Assembly (NCBI GenBank): GCA_002353575.1
Contig: DEJQ01000033.1
Coordinates: forward strand, 1,480 to 65,479
Length of the DNA: 64,000 bases
Reading direction: 5' to 3'
Source: Prevotellaceae bacterium UBA2744
GTDB taxonomy: Bacteria; Bacteroidota; Bacteroidia; Bacteroidales; Bacteroidaceae
The notes beneath the pieces are model-generated. The model had not been told where the DNA came from and made no database searches. It saw only the letters and a list, made by a program, of their open reading frames with translations. The position numbers and the translations under genes are program-made. Every line of letters starts with the position of its first letter. Positions within the stretch are counted from its first letter, which is position 1. Shown here piece by piece: positions 25,570 through 34,432 of the stretch.

Positions 25570-26493
25570 ATGAAACGGATTTGCAATTTTCTTTCGGAAA
25601 ACATGGGGGTAATCATCCTTGGGGTGGCGATAGTCTCGTTGATATTCCCATCGACGTTGAGCAGTGTGCCTACGAAAGTAATAAACTATATGTTGGGAGT
25701 TGTTATGTTTGGTATGGGACTCACATTAAAGTTAGAGGACTTCCGGGTTGTGTTCAGTAGGCCGAAGGATGTGATTCTTGGTGAGTTGGCACAATTTTGT
25801 ATCATGCCTCTGTTGGCATGGGCGCTTGCAAAGATATTCGCACTTGATGATGCCCTTACTTTGGGTGTGATACTCGTAGGTTGTTGTCCTGGCGGTACTG
25901 CATCGAACGTCATAACATATCTGTCAAAGGGAGATTTGGCATTGTCCGTAGGTATTACAGGTGTGTCAACTCTCCTGGCACCTTTCCTTACACCGCTGCT
26001 CACGTGGCTGCTTGCAGGCAAGCAGATTAATGTTGATATGATGAGTATGTTCTTGAGCATATTGTGGGTGGTGATTGTACCGATAGCAGCAGGATTTCTG
26101 TTTAAGCGTCTGTTTCCGAATAGAAGTTCCAAGGCAATCGAATACCTCCCGGCGGTGTCCGTTGTCGCTATTGCTTTCATCGTAGCTATCATCATATCAT
26201 CCAATGCCTCCAAGCTCCTCGTTGGCGGTTGGGTGATCATTATTGTCGTGATGCTTCATAACCTATGTGGACTGGCACTCGGGTACTCTGTAGCTTCTCT
26301 CTTCAAGCTTCCAATGTCTAAGCGTAAGGCTATATCTATAGAGGTGGGTATGCAGAATTCAGGCTTGGCCAGCAGTCTGGCTGCCATCCATTTCGCTGCA
26401 TATCCTATGGCAACAATACCCGGGGCAATTTTCAGTGTCTGGCATAATATATCAGGTACAGTAGTAGCAAGAGTGTTTGCGAAAAGAAAATGA
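25570..26493 (+). CDS. Bile acid:sodium symporter family (BASS) transporter
   Basis: The 307-aa inner-membrane protein has about ten hydrophobic segments. Family motifs are VVMFGMGLTLKLEDF near residue 45, ILVGCCPGGTASNVITYLSK near 99 and EVGMQNSGLASSLAAIHF near 258, which carry the sodium and substrate sites of BASS transporters. The substrate is probably an organic anion; bile acid is only the family name. The start at 25570 is chosen because the promoter box directly precedes it. The secreted hydrolase gene 33 nt downstream may be cotranscribed. Confidence 0.9.
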   Translation: MKRICNFLSENMGVIILGVAIVSLIFPSTLSSVPTKVINYMLGVVMFGMGLTLKLEDFRVVFSRPKDVILGELAQFCIMPLLAWALAKIFALDDALTLGVILVGCCPGGTASNVITYLSKGDLALSVGITGVSTLLAPFLTPLLTWLLAGKQINVDMMSMFLSILWVVIVPIAAGFLFKRLFPNRSSKAIEYLPAVSVVAIAFIVAIIISSNASKLLVGGWVIIIVVMLHNLCGLALGYSVASLFKLPMSKRKAISIEVGMQNSGLASSLAAIHFAAYPMATIPGAIFSVWHNISGTVVARVFAKRK

Positions 26494-26526
26494 AAAAATA
26501 AACGGGATTAATAGTAAAAAGCCAAA

Positions 26527-27324
26527 ATGAAAAAGACATTATTATTTATTTTAATGTGTGTGAGTGTTATGGCATTCGCACAATCAGAAGAAGAATTGTG
26601 GATTAAGAATGGCAACCGGAATATATTCGGAGTGTTGAGTAGGCCTGTGCAGAAGGCTGGCGAGAAATATCCTGTGGCAATCATATCGCATGGGTTCAAT
26701 GGTACCCACTGGTTTGGTAAAGACTATTTCGAAATGATGAAGGAAAAGGGGTATATGTGTTATACGTTCGACTTCCCATGCGGATCGGTGAATAGCAAGA
26801 GTGATAATAATACAATGAATATGTCGGTGAAGGATGAGGTAAGCGATGTGGAGTCTATCATCGATTACTTCAAGAGCCTGCCTGATGTGGATGCATCGAG
26901 GATTGTACTGATAGGGGAGAGCCAGGGAGGTTTGGTGTCAGCCCTGACTGCTGCGAGCAGAGCTAAGGAAGTGAGCCAGCTGGTGCTTATCTATCCTGCC
27001 CTATGCATCCCTGACAACTGGAATGAAAGATACCCGAAGGTGGAAGATATCCCTGACACTACCAGACTCTGGAACGTGCCACTGGGCAGGTCGTTCTTTA
27101 TGGAAATAAGAGACTTGAATCCTTATAAGAATATAAAGAAATACAAGCGGCCGGTGCTGATTATACATGGAGACAAAGACCAGGTGGTGCCACTGAGCTA
27201 TTCGCAGCGAGCAGTGAAGACATATAAAAAAGCAAAACTGGAAGTGATAAAAAATGCTCGTCATGGTTTCAACCCGACGGAACGGGCTCTGGCAATAGGC
27301 TGGATAAAGGACTTCTTAAAATAG
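26527..27324 (+). CDS. Secreted alpha/beta hydrolase
   Basis: The 265-aa protein has a signal peptide (MKKTLLFILMCVSVMAFAQ) and an alpha/beta-hydrolase fold. The nucleophile is in LIGESQGGLVSAL near residue 121, the acid probably in IIHGDKDQVVPL near 217, and the histidine in ARHGFNP near 246. The oxyanion region is ISHGFNGTHWF near 56. It is an exported esterase or acyl-peptidase-like enzyme; the substrate is not evident. It lies 33 nt behind the BASS gene. Confidence 0.85.
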   Translation: MKKTLLFILMCVSVMAFAQSEEELWIKNGNRNIFGVLSRPVQKAGEKYPVAIISHGFNGTHWFGKDYFEMMKEKGYMCYTFDFPCGSVNSKSDNNTMNMSVKDEVSDVESIIDYFKSLPDVDASRIVLIGESQGGLVSALTAASRAKEVSQLVLIYPALCIPDNWNERYPKVEDIPDTTRLWNVPLGRSFFMEIRDLNPYKNIKKYKRPVLIIHGDKDQVVPLSYSQRAVKTYKKAKLEVIKNARHGFNPTERALAIGWIKDFLK

Positions 27325-27372
27325 CACTAAATTTTTTTGGTTAAATAGAATCATTTTTTGATAGATTATTCA

Positions 27373-27380
27373 TAAATTTG
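27373..27380 (+). promoter_or_regulatory. -7 box for carB
   Basis: TAAATTTG fits TAnnTTTG and precedes the carB ATG by 33 nt. Confidence 0.7.
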
Positions 27381-27413
27381 CAGCCGATTTTGAAAGTATT
27401 AATCTATTAGATA

Positions 27414-30400
27414 ATGAAGAAACAGCTGAAAAAAGTGCTTGTACTGGGTTCAGGTGCACTGAAGATTGGGCAAGCTGGAGAATTTGACTACTCTGGTAGT
27501 CAGGCTTTAAAGGCGCTTCGTGAAGAGGGTATCAAGTCGATTCTTGTTAATCCGAACGTTGCAACTATTCAAACGAGTGAAGGTATTGCGGATAAGGTTT
27601 ATTTCCTGCCGGTCAATACCTTTTTTGTTACCGAAATTATCAAGAAGGAACGTCCTGACGGCATCCTCCTTGCGTTTGGTGGACAAACTGCACTAAACTG
27701 CGGTACGGAACTCTTTCAGAAGGGAATCCTGAAGGAATATGGAGTTGAGGTGCTGGGTACAAGTGTTGAGGCTATCATGAACACTGAAGACCGCGACCTC
27801 TTCGTAAAAGAACTGAATAAAATCAGTCTGAAGGTGCCTGTAAGTCATGCGTGTGAGACTCTCGACGAGGCTATTTCAACTGCACGTAAGATAGGATATC
27901 CTATTATGATTCGTTCTGCCTATGCTCTTGGTGGTCTGGGCTCAGGTGTTTGTCCTGACGAGAAGACATTCAAGGAAATTGCAGAATCTGCCTTCACATT
28001 CGCTCCGCAAGTATTGGTTGAAGAGAGTTTGAAGGGATGGAAGGAGATAGAATTCGAGTGTATCCGTGACGCTAACGACCACTGTTTCACTGTTGCTTCG
28101 ATGGAGAACTTCGACCCACTCGGCATCCACACCGGTGAGAGTATCGTGGTTGCTCCAACCTGCTCGCTTAAGGAAGACCAGGTTAAGATGTTGCAGGACA
28201 TCACCATCAGATGTGTACGCCACTTGAATATCGTAGGTGAATGTAACATCCAGTTTGCATTCAATGCGGAAACAAACGACTACCGTATCATTGAGATTAA
28301 TGCCCGCCTGAGCCGTTCATCAGCCCTCGCATCAAAGGCAACCGGTTATCCTCTGGCATTCGTGGCTGCAAAGATAGCTCTTGGTTATACACTCGACCAG
28401 ATTGGTGAGATGGGTACAACTAACTCAGCATATGTAGCTCCGTCGCTTGACTACCTGATCTGTAAGATTCCTCGTTGGGACCTTACTAAGTTTACTGGCG
28501 TGAGCCGCAAGATCGGTTCAAGCATGAAGTCTGTAGGTGAGATTATGAGTATTGGACGTTCGTTCGAAGAACTCATCCAGAAAGGACTTCGTATGATTGG
28601 ACAGGGCATGCACGGATTCGTAGGTAATGACCATACAAAATTTGAGAATCTCGACGACGAACTGGCAAATCCTACCGACTTGCGTATATTCGCTATTGCA
28701 CAGGCGCTTGAAGAGGGTTACAGCATACAGCGTATCTATGAACTGACTAAGATTGACACTTGGTTTATCGAACGTCTGAAGAATATCGTAGATTACAAGC
28801 ATAAGCTGGAGACATACAATGCAATTGAGGATGTACCGGCTGACGTGTTGCGTCAGGCTAAGGTGCTTGGTTTCTCAGACTTCCAGATTGCTCGTTTCGT
28901 GTTGAAGACGAAAGGTGGAAATATGGAAAAGGAAAACCTTGCCGTACGTTCTTACCGCAAGAAGTTAGGAATCCTGCCGGCAGTGAAGCGCATTCCTACT
29001 GTTGCAAGTGAACATCCAGACCTTACGAACTACCTCTACATGACTTATGCAGTAGAAGGCTATGACGTAAACTATTATAATAATGAGAAATCTGTGGTTG
29101 TTTTAGGTTCTGGTGCATATCGTATCGGTTCTTCAGTTGAATTCGACTGGTGTTCAGTGAACGCAATCAACACTGCAAGAAAACTCGGATACAAGAGTAT
29201 CATGATTAACTACAACCCAGAGACGGTATCTACAGACTATGATATGTGTGACCGCCTGTACTTTGATGAGTTGTCGTTCGAGCGTGTCCTTGATATTATC
29301 GACCTGGAGAACCCGCGTGGTGTGATTGTATCGGTTGGTGGTCAGATTCCAAATAACCTGGCTATGAAACTCTATCGCCAGAGTGTGCCAATCCTTGGAA
29401 CATCACCAGTAAGCATCGACCGTGCTGAGAACAGAAATAAATTCTCTGCCATGCTCGACCAGCTGGGCATCGATCAGCCACAGTGGAGTGCTTTGACAAG
29501 TATGGAGGACGTGAAGGCCTTTATCGACCGTGTAGGTTTCCCTGTATTGGTTCGTCCGTCATATGTACTCTCTGGTGCTGCCATGAACGTATGTTACGAC
29601 TACGAAGAATTGGAGCGCTTCCTGCAGATGGCAAGTGAGGTCAGCAAGGAATACCCTGTTGTTATCTCTCAGTTCATGCAGGAGACTAATGAGGTGGAAT
29701 TCGATGCAGTAGCACAGAATGGTGAGATTGTAGAATATGCTATCTCAGAGCACGTGGAATATGCAGGAGTTCACTCAGGTGACGCTACTATGGTGTTCCC
29801 AGCTCAGCAGATCAGTTTCGCTACAGTACGACAGATAAAGAAGATAAGCCGTGCCATCGCGAAGGAACTGAATATCAGTGGCCCGTTCAATATCCAGTAT
29901 CTGGCTAAGGGCAGAGATGTGAAGGTTATTGAGTGTAACCTACGTGCTTCACGTTCGTTCCCATTCGTAAGTAAGGTATTGAAGCGCAACTTCATTGAGA
30001 CTGCTACACGAATCATGCTTGATGCTCCATATTCAAAACCGGATAAGAGCGAATTCGATATAGACCGTATGGGTGTGAAAGCAAGCCAGTTCTCGTTTGC
30101 CCGCCTGCAGAACGCAGACCCGGTACTAGGAGTAGATATGAGTTCTACGGGTGAGGTAGGCTGTATGGGTGACACATTCGAGGAGGCTCTGCTCAACTCT
30201 ATGATTGCCACAGGCTATAAGATTCCTTCTAAGGACAAGGCTATCATGATTTCTTCTGGTGAAACTAAGGAGAAGGTGGCTATGCTCGATGCTGCCCGCG
30301 CTCTGGTTCGCAACGGCTATAAGATATATGCTACAGAAGGAACTGCTAAGTTCCTGAACGATAATGGTGCGCCTGCAACCGTAGTAGGTTGGCCGGACGA

Positions 30401-30644
30401 AGAGGGTGGCGACAAGTTGAGTGTAATGCAGATGATTGCAGAACATAAGTTCGACCTCATCGTGAATATTCCTAAGAACCACTCAAAGCGTGAGCTGACA
30501 AATGGTTACCGCATTCGCCGTGGTGCTATAGATCACAATATTCCACTGATTACAAATGCACGACTCGCTTCGGCATTCATCGAGGCATTCTGCGAGAAGG
30601 GTCTGAACGACCTGCAGATAAAGAGTTGGCAGGAATATGAGTAA
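27414..30644 (+). CDS. carB: Carbamoyl-phosphate synthase, large subunit
   Basis: The 1076-aa protein has the full length and double ATP-grasp layout of the synthetase subunit that makes carbamoyl phosphate for pyrimidines and arginine. Visible are VLVLGSGALKIGQAGEFDYS near residue 8, the internal repeat start VVVLGSGAYRIGSSVEFDW near 562, metal/ATP motifs EINARLSRSSALASKATGYP near 299 and ECNLRASRSFPFVSKV near 842, and a C-terminal MGS-like allosteric domain (about 940-1076). The glutaminase subunit carA is not in the window. It is a single-gene transcript by its own promoter and terminator. Confidence 0.96.
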   Translation: MKKQLKKVLVLGSGALKIGQAGEFDYSGSQALKALREEGIKSILVNPNVATIQTSEGIADKVYFLPVNTFFVTEIIKKERPDGILLAFGGQTALNCGTELFQKGILKEYGVEVLGTSVEAIMNTEDRDLFVKELNKISLKVPVSHACETLDEAISTARKIGYPIMIRSAYALGGLGSGVCPDEKTFKEIAESAFTFAPQVLVEESLKGWKEIEFECIRDANDHCFTVASMENFDPLGIHTGESIVVAPTCSLKEDQVKMLQDITIRCVRHLNIVGECNIQFAFNAETNDYRIIEINARLSRSSALASKATGYPLAFVAAKIALGYTLDQIGEMGTTNSAYVAPSLDYLICKIPRWDLTKFTGVSRKIGSSMKSVGEIMSIGRSFEELIQKGLRMIGQGMHGFVGNDHTKFENLDDELANPTDLRIFAIAQALEEGYSIQRIYELTKIDTWFIERLKNIVDYKHKLETYNAIEDVPADVLRQAKVLGFSDFQIARFVLKTKGGNMEKENLAVRSYRKKLGILPAVKRIPTVASEHPDLTNYLYMTYAVEGYDVNYYNNEKSVVVLGSGAYRIGSSVEFDWCSVNAINTARKLGYKSIMINYNPETVSTDYDMCDRLYFDELSFERVLDIIDLENPRGVIVSVGGQIPNNLAMKLYRQSVPILGTSPVSIDRAENRNKFSAMLDQLGIDQPQWSALTSMEDVKAFIDRVGFPVLVRPSYVLSGAAMNVCYDYEELERFLQMASEVSKEYPVVISQFMQETNEVEFDAVAQNGEIVEYAISEHVEYAGVHSGDATMVFPAQQISFATVRQIKKISRAIAKELNISGPFNIQYLAKGRDVKVIECNLRASRSFPFVSKVLKRNFIETATRIMLDAPYSKPDKSEFDIDRMGVKASQFSFARLQNADPVLGVDMSSTGEVGCMGDTFEEALLNSMIATGYKIPSKDKAIMISSGETKEKVAMLDAARALVRNGYKIYATEGTAKFLNDNGAPATVVGWPDEEGGDKLSVMQMIAEHKFDLIVNIPKNHSKRELTNGYRIRRGAIDHNIPLITNARLASAFIEAFCEKGLNDLQIKSWQEYE

Positions 30645-30668
30645 TATTCGGCACATGAAATAAATATT

Positions 30669-30706
30669 ACCCCCGAAAGTTTGTGACTTTCGGGGGTGTT
30701 TTTTTA
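30669..30706 (+). terminator. Strong intrinsic terminator after carB
   Basis: ACCCCCGAAAGT and ACTTTCGGGGGT form a perfect 12-bp stem around TTGTG, followed by a G and seven T. It lies between convergent genes and ends carB transcription. Confidence 0.92.
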
Positions 30707-30722
30707 CTCTTTTAGTTTGTTG

Positions 30723-32348
30723 TTATTTTATCTTCAATACAGGAGCAATTGTATTGACTTGTTTTGCCGGAAGAGTGACGGTCAGATTATCATCTGTCTG
30801 CTGGAACTTGACCTTGCCATAGCCCAGAAGCTGTATGGAGCGTACGCGTTGCGTGGAGCGTCCCAGTGAGTGGATGACCAGTTGTTGGTCTGATGGCCAA
30901 GCAAGTGCAATCGCGTAGAGCACGTTGCCTTTCTGCGTGAAACGTATTTCGCGCGCGTCAGCCTTGTTGTACGAGCCCTCGTTGAATCCCTGATTGTTTA
31001 TTTTGATAGTGCTATTTGCAATTGGTCCCTCTCCGAAACGAATCCAGGGGCGGGTGTCGTAGATAGCTTCGCTGTTCTGGCGCATCCAAGCTCCGAATTC
31101 CTCCAGAATGGCATGTTCCTTCTCGTCGAACGTGCCATCAGCGCGAAGCGGTACGTTAAGCAGGAAATTACCGTTTTTGCTTACTATATCCACAAGGAGT
31201 TTTACGATGTTTGCAGCTGACTTATAACGTCCCTGTTCGTAGATCTCTGTGTTATAGTGCCATCCACCTATGCAAGAACAAGATTGCCAAGGGCGGTCTA
31301 TAATCTGGTTCGGGGCTCCTCGCTCTACATCCCATACGATAGCCTCACGTTGTTCGTCGTTTAGGATTTTGCCGAAGATGACAGCTTGGTTCTTGCCTTT
31401 ATGTACAGCTGTGTTCTGGTTGTAGAAGTGAGCGGCTATTTTCAGACCGGCATCGCTGATAGGGTAGAGCGGCAGAACTGTGGCATCGAAGTAAAGCAGG
31501 TCGGGCGAATAGCGGTTTATGGCATCAAGAGTACGATTGTAGAAGTTGGTGCAGAACTCCTGTGATGGAATGTCGGCACCATGACTCCAGTCCCACTGGT
31601 CGTGCAGCATACGATTTGCCCACGAACCACGGCTCAGTGGGTGTTGCTGCTGGTACAGTTGCTGTGGGTCGAGACCTTCCCACCACTTGCCTTTGCCGTC
31701 TTCCTTGGTTAGTACACCATCGTACGGTACTCCCATCATCTTACCCGTGAGGTCGTAGCGGCGTGATGGCTCATACCATGTCCAGGCATGATCGGCATGG
31801 AAGCTGATTCCCAGTGGAAGTCCGTATTTTTTTGCCGCGTCAGCCCACTCGCGCAGGATGTCGCGCTTAGGACCTATGTTCTTCGAGTTCCAAGGTTGGT
31901 ACTTCGAATCCCAAAGGTCGTAGTTGTCGTGATGATTGCCAAGAACAAAGAAATAACGGGCACCGATAGATTTGTAATACGCCACGAGTGAATCGGGATT
32001 CCACTTCTCAGCACGGAATAGTGGTAGGATATCCTTGAAACCCACTTCTGACGGATGCCCATAGTGCTCGCGATGCCACTTCCACGCCTTGCTGCCTTCG
32101 ATATACAGTTCGCGCGCCATCCAGTCGCCGGAACCTTCTACGCACTGTGGTCCCCAGTGTGCCCAGATACCGAATTTGGCATTTCTAAACCACTCGGGTA
32201 CCTGATAACCACTTCGCAGCGATTCCCAAGTCGGTTCGAACCGGCCTGTTTTCATAGGCTCTTGATTTTCACTGATGTGAATGGTGCTGCTTTGGGCAAA
32301 TAATGATTGCGATAATAATAATGAGACAATAAGATTGAGTGCTTTCAT
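30723..32348 (-). CDS. GH29 alpha-L-fucosidase
   Basis: The 541-aa exported glycosidase (signal peptide MKALNLIVSLLLSQSLFAQ) belongs to family GH29. It shows WFRNAKFGIWAHWGPQCVEG near residue 53, YFFVLGNHHDNYDLWDSKYQ near 140, GISFHADHAWTWYEPSRRYD near 185, and the nucleophile region PDLLYFDATVLP near 290. It would release alpha-L-fucose from glycans in the periplasm or at the surface. The start at 32348 is preferred over an upstream ATG at 32378 because the -7 box lies between them. Confidence 0.9.
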   Translation of the reverse strand: MKALNLIVSLLLSQSLFAQSSTIHISENQEPMKTGRFEPTWESLRSGYQVPEWFRNAKFGIWAHWGPQCVEGSGDWMARELYIEGSKAWKWHREHYGHPSEVGFKDILPLFRAEKWNPDSLVAYYKSIGARYFFVLGNHHDNYDLWDSKYQPWNSKNIGPKRDILREWADAAKKYGLPLGISFHADHAWTWYEPSRRYDLTGKMMGVPYDGVLTKEDGKGKWWEGLDPQQLYQQQHPLSRGSWANRMLHDQWDWSHGADIPSQEFCTNFYNRTLDAINRYSPDLLYFDATVLPLYPISDAGLKIAAHFYNQNTAVHKGKNQAVIFGKILNDEQREAIVWDVERGAPNQIIDRPWQSCSCIGGWHYNTEIYEQGRYKSAANIVKLLVDIVSKNGNFLLNVPLRADGTFDEKEHAILEEFGAWMRQNSEAIYDTRPWIRFGEGPIANSTIKINNQGFNEGSYNKADAREIRFTQKGNVLYAIALAWPSDQQLVIHSLGRSTQRVRSIQLLGYGKVKFQQTDDNLTVTLPAKQVNTIAPVLKIK

Positions 32349-32375
32349 AATGTAAGTTTTGGGGTTATTGCTGCA

Positions 32376-32383
32376 CAAAGATA
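32376..32383 (-). promoter_or_regulatory. -7 box for the fucosidase gene
   Basis: On the minus strand TATCTTTG fits TAnnTTTG and ends 27 nt before the ATG at 32348. Confidence 0.65.
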
Positions 32384-32462
32384 TAAGATATAAACTGAAT
32401 AGTGCAAATGAAGTGGATTATTTGTCGTATATTCGCAGAAATATTTAATAAAAAGTACGAAA

Positions 32463-33485
32463 ATGATTAAACGTTGGTTATTTAATGCCCGTTCGTTTGC
32501 CGTTCCTCAGAACCTGATGCCCAGCATTCTGACGGTGGTATTGGCTCTGGGAGTGCCTGGCTTTAATATTTGGCTTGGCATATTGGCAGTCGTAGGTGTG
32601 TGTATGGTACATCTGGGTGGAAACCTGCTTGATGATTATTTTGACTGGCAGGACGAATTGCTTTCGTATCGCGAAGAACTGCGTAAGGAAGGCGAACAGG
32701 CCTTCACGGATAAGTATCCGTATCTTAGAGACGGTTCTACGACGGTGCCCCAGTTGCGTCGTGCCATCATGGTGTTCTTTGGTATCGCTGCCCTGTGCGG
32801 ACTGGTGATATGGATAGCACGCGACTTCGATATGTGGCTCGTGTGTATCGCAGCTGTGGCATTCTTGCTATGCTACTTCTATTCCGCTCCGCCTCTGAAA
32901 CTGGGATTCCATGGACTTGGTGAACTTGTCATAGGCGTCTGTTTCGGTCCATGTCTTCTGTGTGGAGTATATGAATCGGCCTGTGGTGGTTTATATACTG
33001 AAGAAACCGGTTTTGCATGGCATATACTCGCACTGGGGTGTGCCATTGGTATGTTCGTAACTAATATTCTTTATACCCACTCGTTCGTAGAACGTCATGT
33101 AGATGATGTATCGCATAAGAAGACTCTGGCAGTACTGCTGAAAACCGATGCGGCAGGACTTGCGGTTTATGCCCTCTTCCTCTTCGTGCCCTTCCTACTC
33201 GTTCTGCTATGTGTGCTGATGGGGTATATCCACTGGGCATATGCATTCGTATTTCTTATGTTGCCACAGGCATGCTGGCTCATGTGGGCTATGATTATGT
33301 TTGCCAAGAAGGTGGAAGTGCCTGCGGAACACCCGCACCGCTGGCTGGGACCTATGGATAACTGGGCTCAGATAGAACCCGAAAACCGCTATTATCTGCT
33401 TCGTTGGTACACGATGCGAAACATCAATACGGGATTCTGTTTTATCCTTGCAGTAGTTAAAATCATCCTGACATGTTGCGCCTGA
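32463..33485 (+). CDS. UbiA-family prenyltransferase
   Basis: The 340-aa membrane protein has about eight or nine hydrophobic helices. The Asp-rich prenyl-diphosphate motif is in GGNLLDDYFDWQDE near residue 52, and the second conserved loop is FYSAPPLKLGFHGLGELVIG near 139. It transfers a polyprenyl chain to an aromatic or other acceptor, as in menaquinone synthesis, but other genes of that pathway are absent here. It overlaps the following radical SAM gene by 13 nt, so the two are probably made together and may act in one pathway. Confidence 0.82.
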   Translation: MIKRWLFNARSFAVPQNLMPSILTVVLALGVPGFNIWLGILAVVGVCMVHLGGNLLDDYFDWQDELLSYREELRKEGEQAFTDKYPYLRDGSTTVPQLRRAIMVFFGIAALCGLVIWIARDFDMWLVCIAAVAFLLCYFYSAPPLKLGFHGLGELVIGVCFGPCLLCGVYESACGGLYTEETGFAWHILALGCAIGMFVTNILYTHSFVERHVDDVSHKKTLAVLLKTDAAGLAVYALFLFVPFLLVLLCVLMGYIHWAYAFVFLMLPQACWLMWAMIMFAKKVEVPAEHPHRWLGPMDNWAQIEPENRYYLLRWYTMRNINTGFCFILAVVKIILTCCA

Positions 33486-34423
33486 TATACCTTGCCTGGT
33501 GGCAGTTGCGTGCTCTCTGTGGCAGACGGACTCCATTGCAGTCGGTCATCTTCATCCTGGATAAGTGCAATCTGCACTGTAAGCATTGTTCGGTCTATGC
33601 CATCGCTGCTCCACGCATCAAGACTCTCGCTCAGATTCGTAAGGAACTGGAGTATTGTTATGCGCAGGGAAGTCGGTTCGTAGATTTCGAGGGTGGCGAG
33701 CTGTATTTGTGGCGTGATAATACCGATCCTTTACGTACGTATGATATAAATGATGTGGTGGACCTCGCACATGAGGTGGGTTTCTGGAACGTAACCATCA
33801 CTACCAATGCTCAGTTGCCGTTCTCCGGAACTCATGCCGACCAGGTATGGGTGTCGATGGACGGCATCGGGAAGTGGCATGATAATATACGCGGTAAGGG
33901 TACATTTGAACGCCTGGAACGCAATATCGCTCTGTATGCGCAGTCACAGCCTGCGGCAGGACGTAGGAAGAAGGCTCCTGTATGCGTGAATATGGTTATC
34001 AACAACGAAAACTATGGGTGCATAGATGCTACGATGGAATATGTGAAGGCAAATCCGGATATAGACAAGATATCGGTTAATTTCCATACTCCATTTCCTG
34101 AAACAGAACAGCTGTTTCTTGACCCCGTTACTCGCAATGCGATTATCGACAAACTGATCATCTATAAGAAACGCGGATACCCGATTATGAATAGCCGTTC
34201 GGGGCTCTTGGCTATGAAGATGAAGGATGGCAAGACTCTCTGCACAGACCGATACTGCTGGACAACCAATTTCATATTCTCCGACGGCAGCCGTTCCCCT
34301 AAGTGTATGGGATATACTCATGGGGTGTGCGACCGTTGCGGATTTTCCATGGGAGGCGAGATGAGTGCTGTGGGTAAGATGAAAATAGATACCCTGATAA
34401 GTGGTCTGAAACTACGTATGTAA
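33473..34423 (+). CDS. Radical SAM protein
   Basis: The 316-aa protein has the iron-sulfur cluster motif in LDKCNLHCKHC near residues 29-39 (CxxxCxxC), FVDFEGGELYLW near 69 where the GGE binds SAM, and VWVSMDGIGKWHD near 123. Cysteines in the last third (TLCTDRYCW, KCMGYTHGVCDRCG) could bind an auxiliary cluster. The reaction is unknown. The overlap with the UbiA-type gene and closeness to a secreted glycosidase give the only functional context. Confidence 0.85.
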   Translation: MLRLIYLAWWQLRALCGRRTPLQSVIFILDKCNLHCKHCSVYAIAAPRIKTLAQIRKELEYCYAQGSRFVDFEGGELYLWRDNTDPLRTYDINDVVDLAHEVGFWNVTITTNAQLPFSGTHADQVWVSMDGIGKWHDNIRGKGTFERLERNIALYAQSQPAAGRRKKAPVCVNMVINNENYGCIDATMEYVKANPDIDKISVNFHTPFPETEQLFLDPVTRNAIIDKLIIYKKRGYPIMNSRSGLLAMKMKDGKTLCTDRYCWTTNFIFSDGSRSPKCMGYTHGVCDRCGFSMGGEMSAVGKMKIDTLISGLKLRM

Positions 34424-34432
34424 TATATCTTT

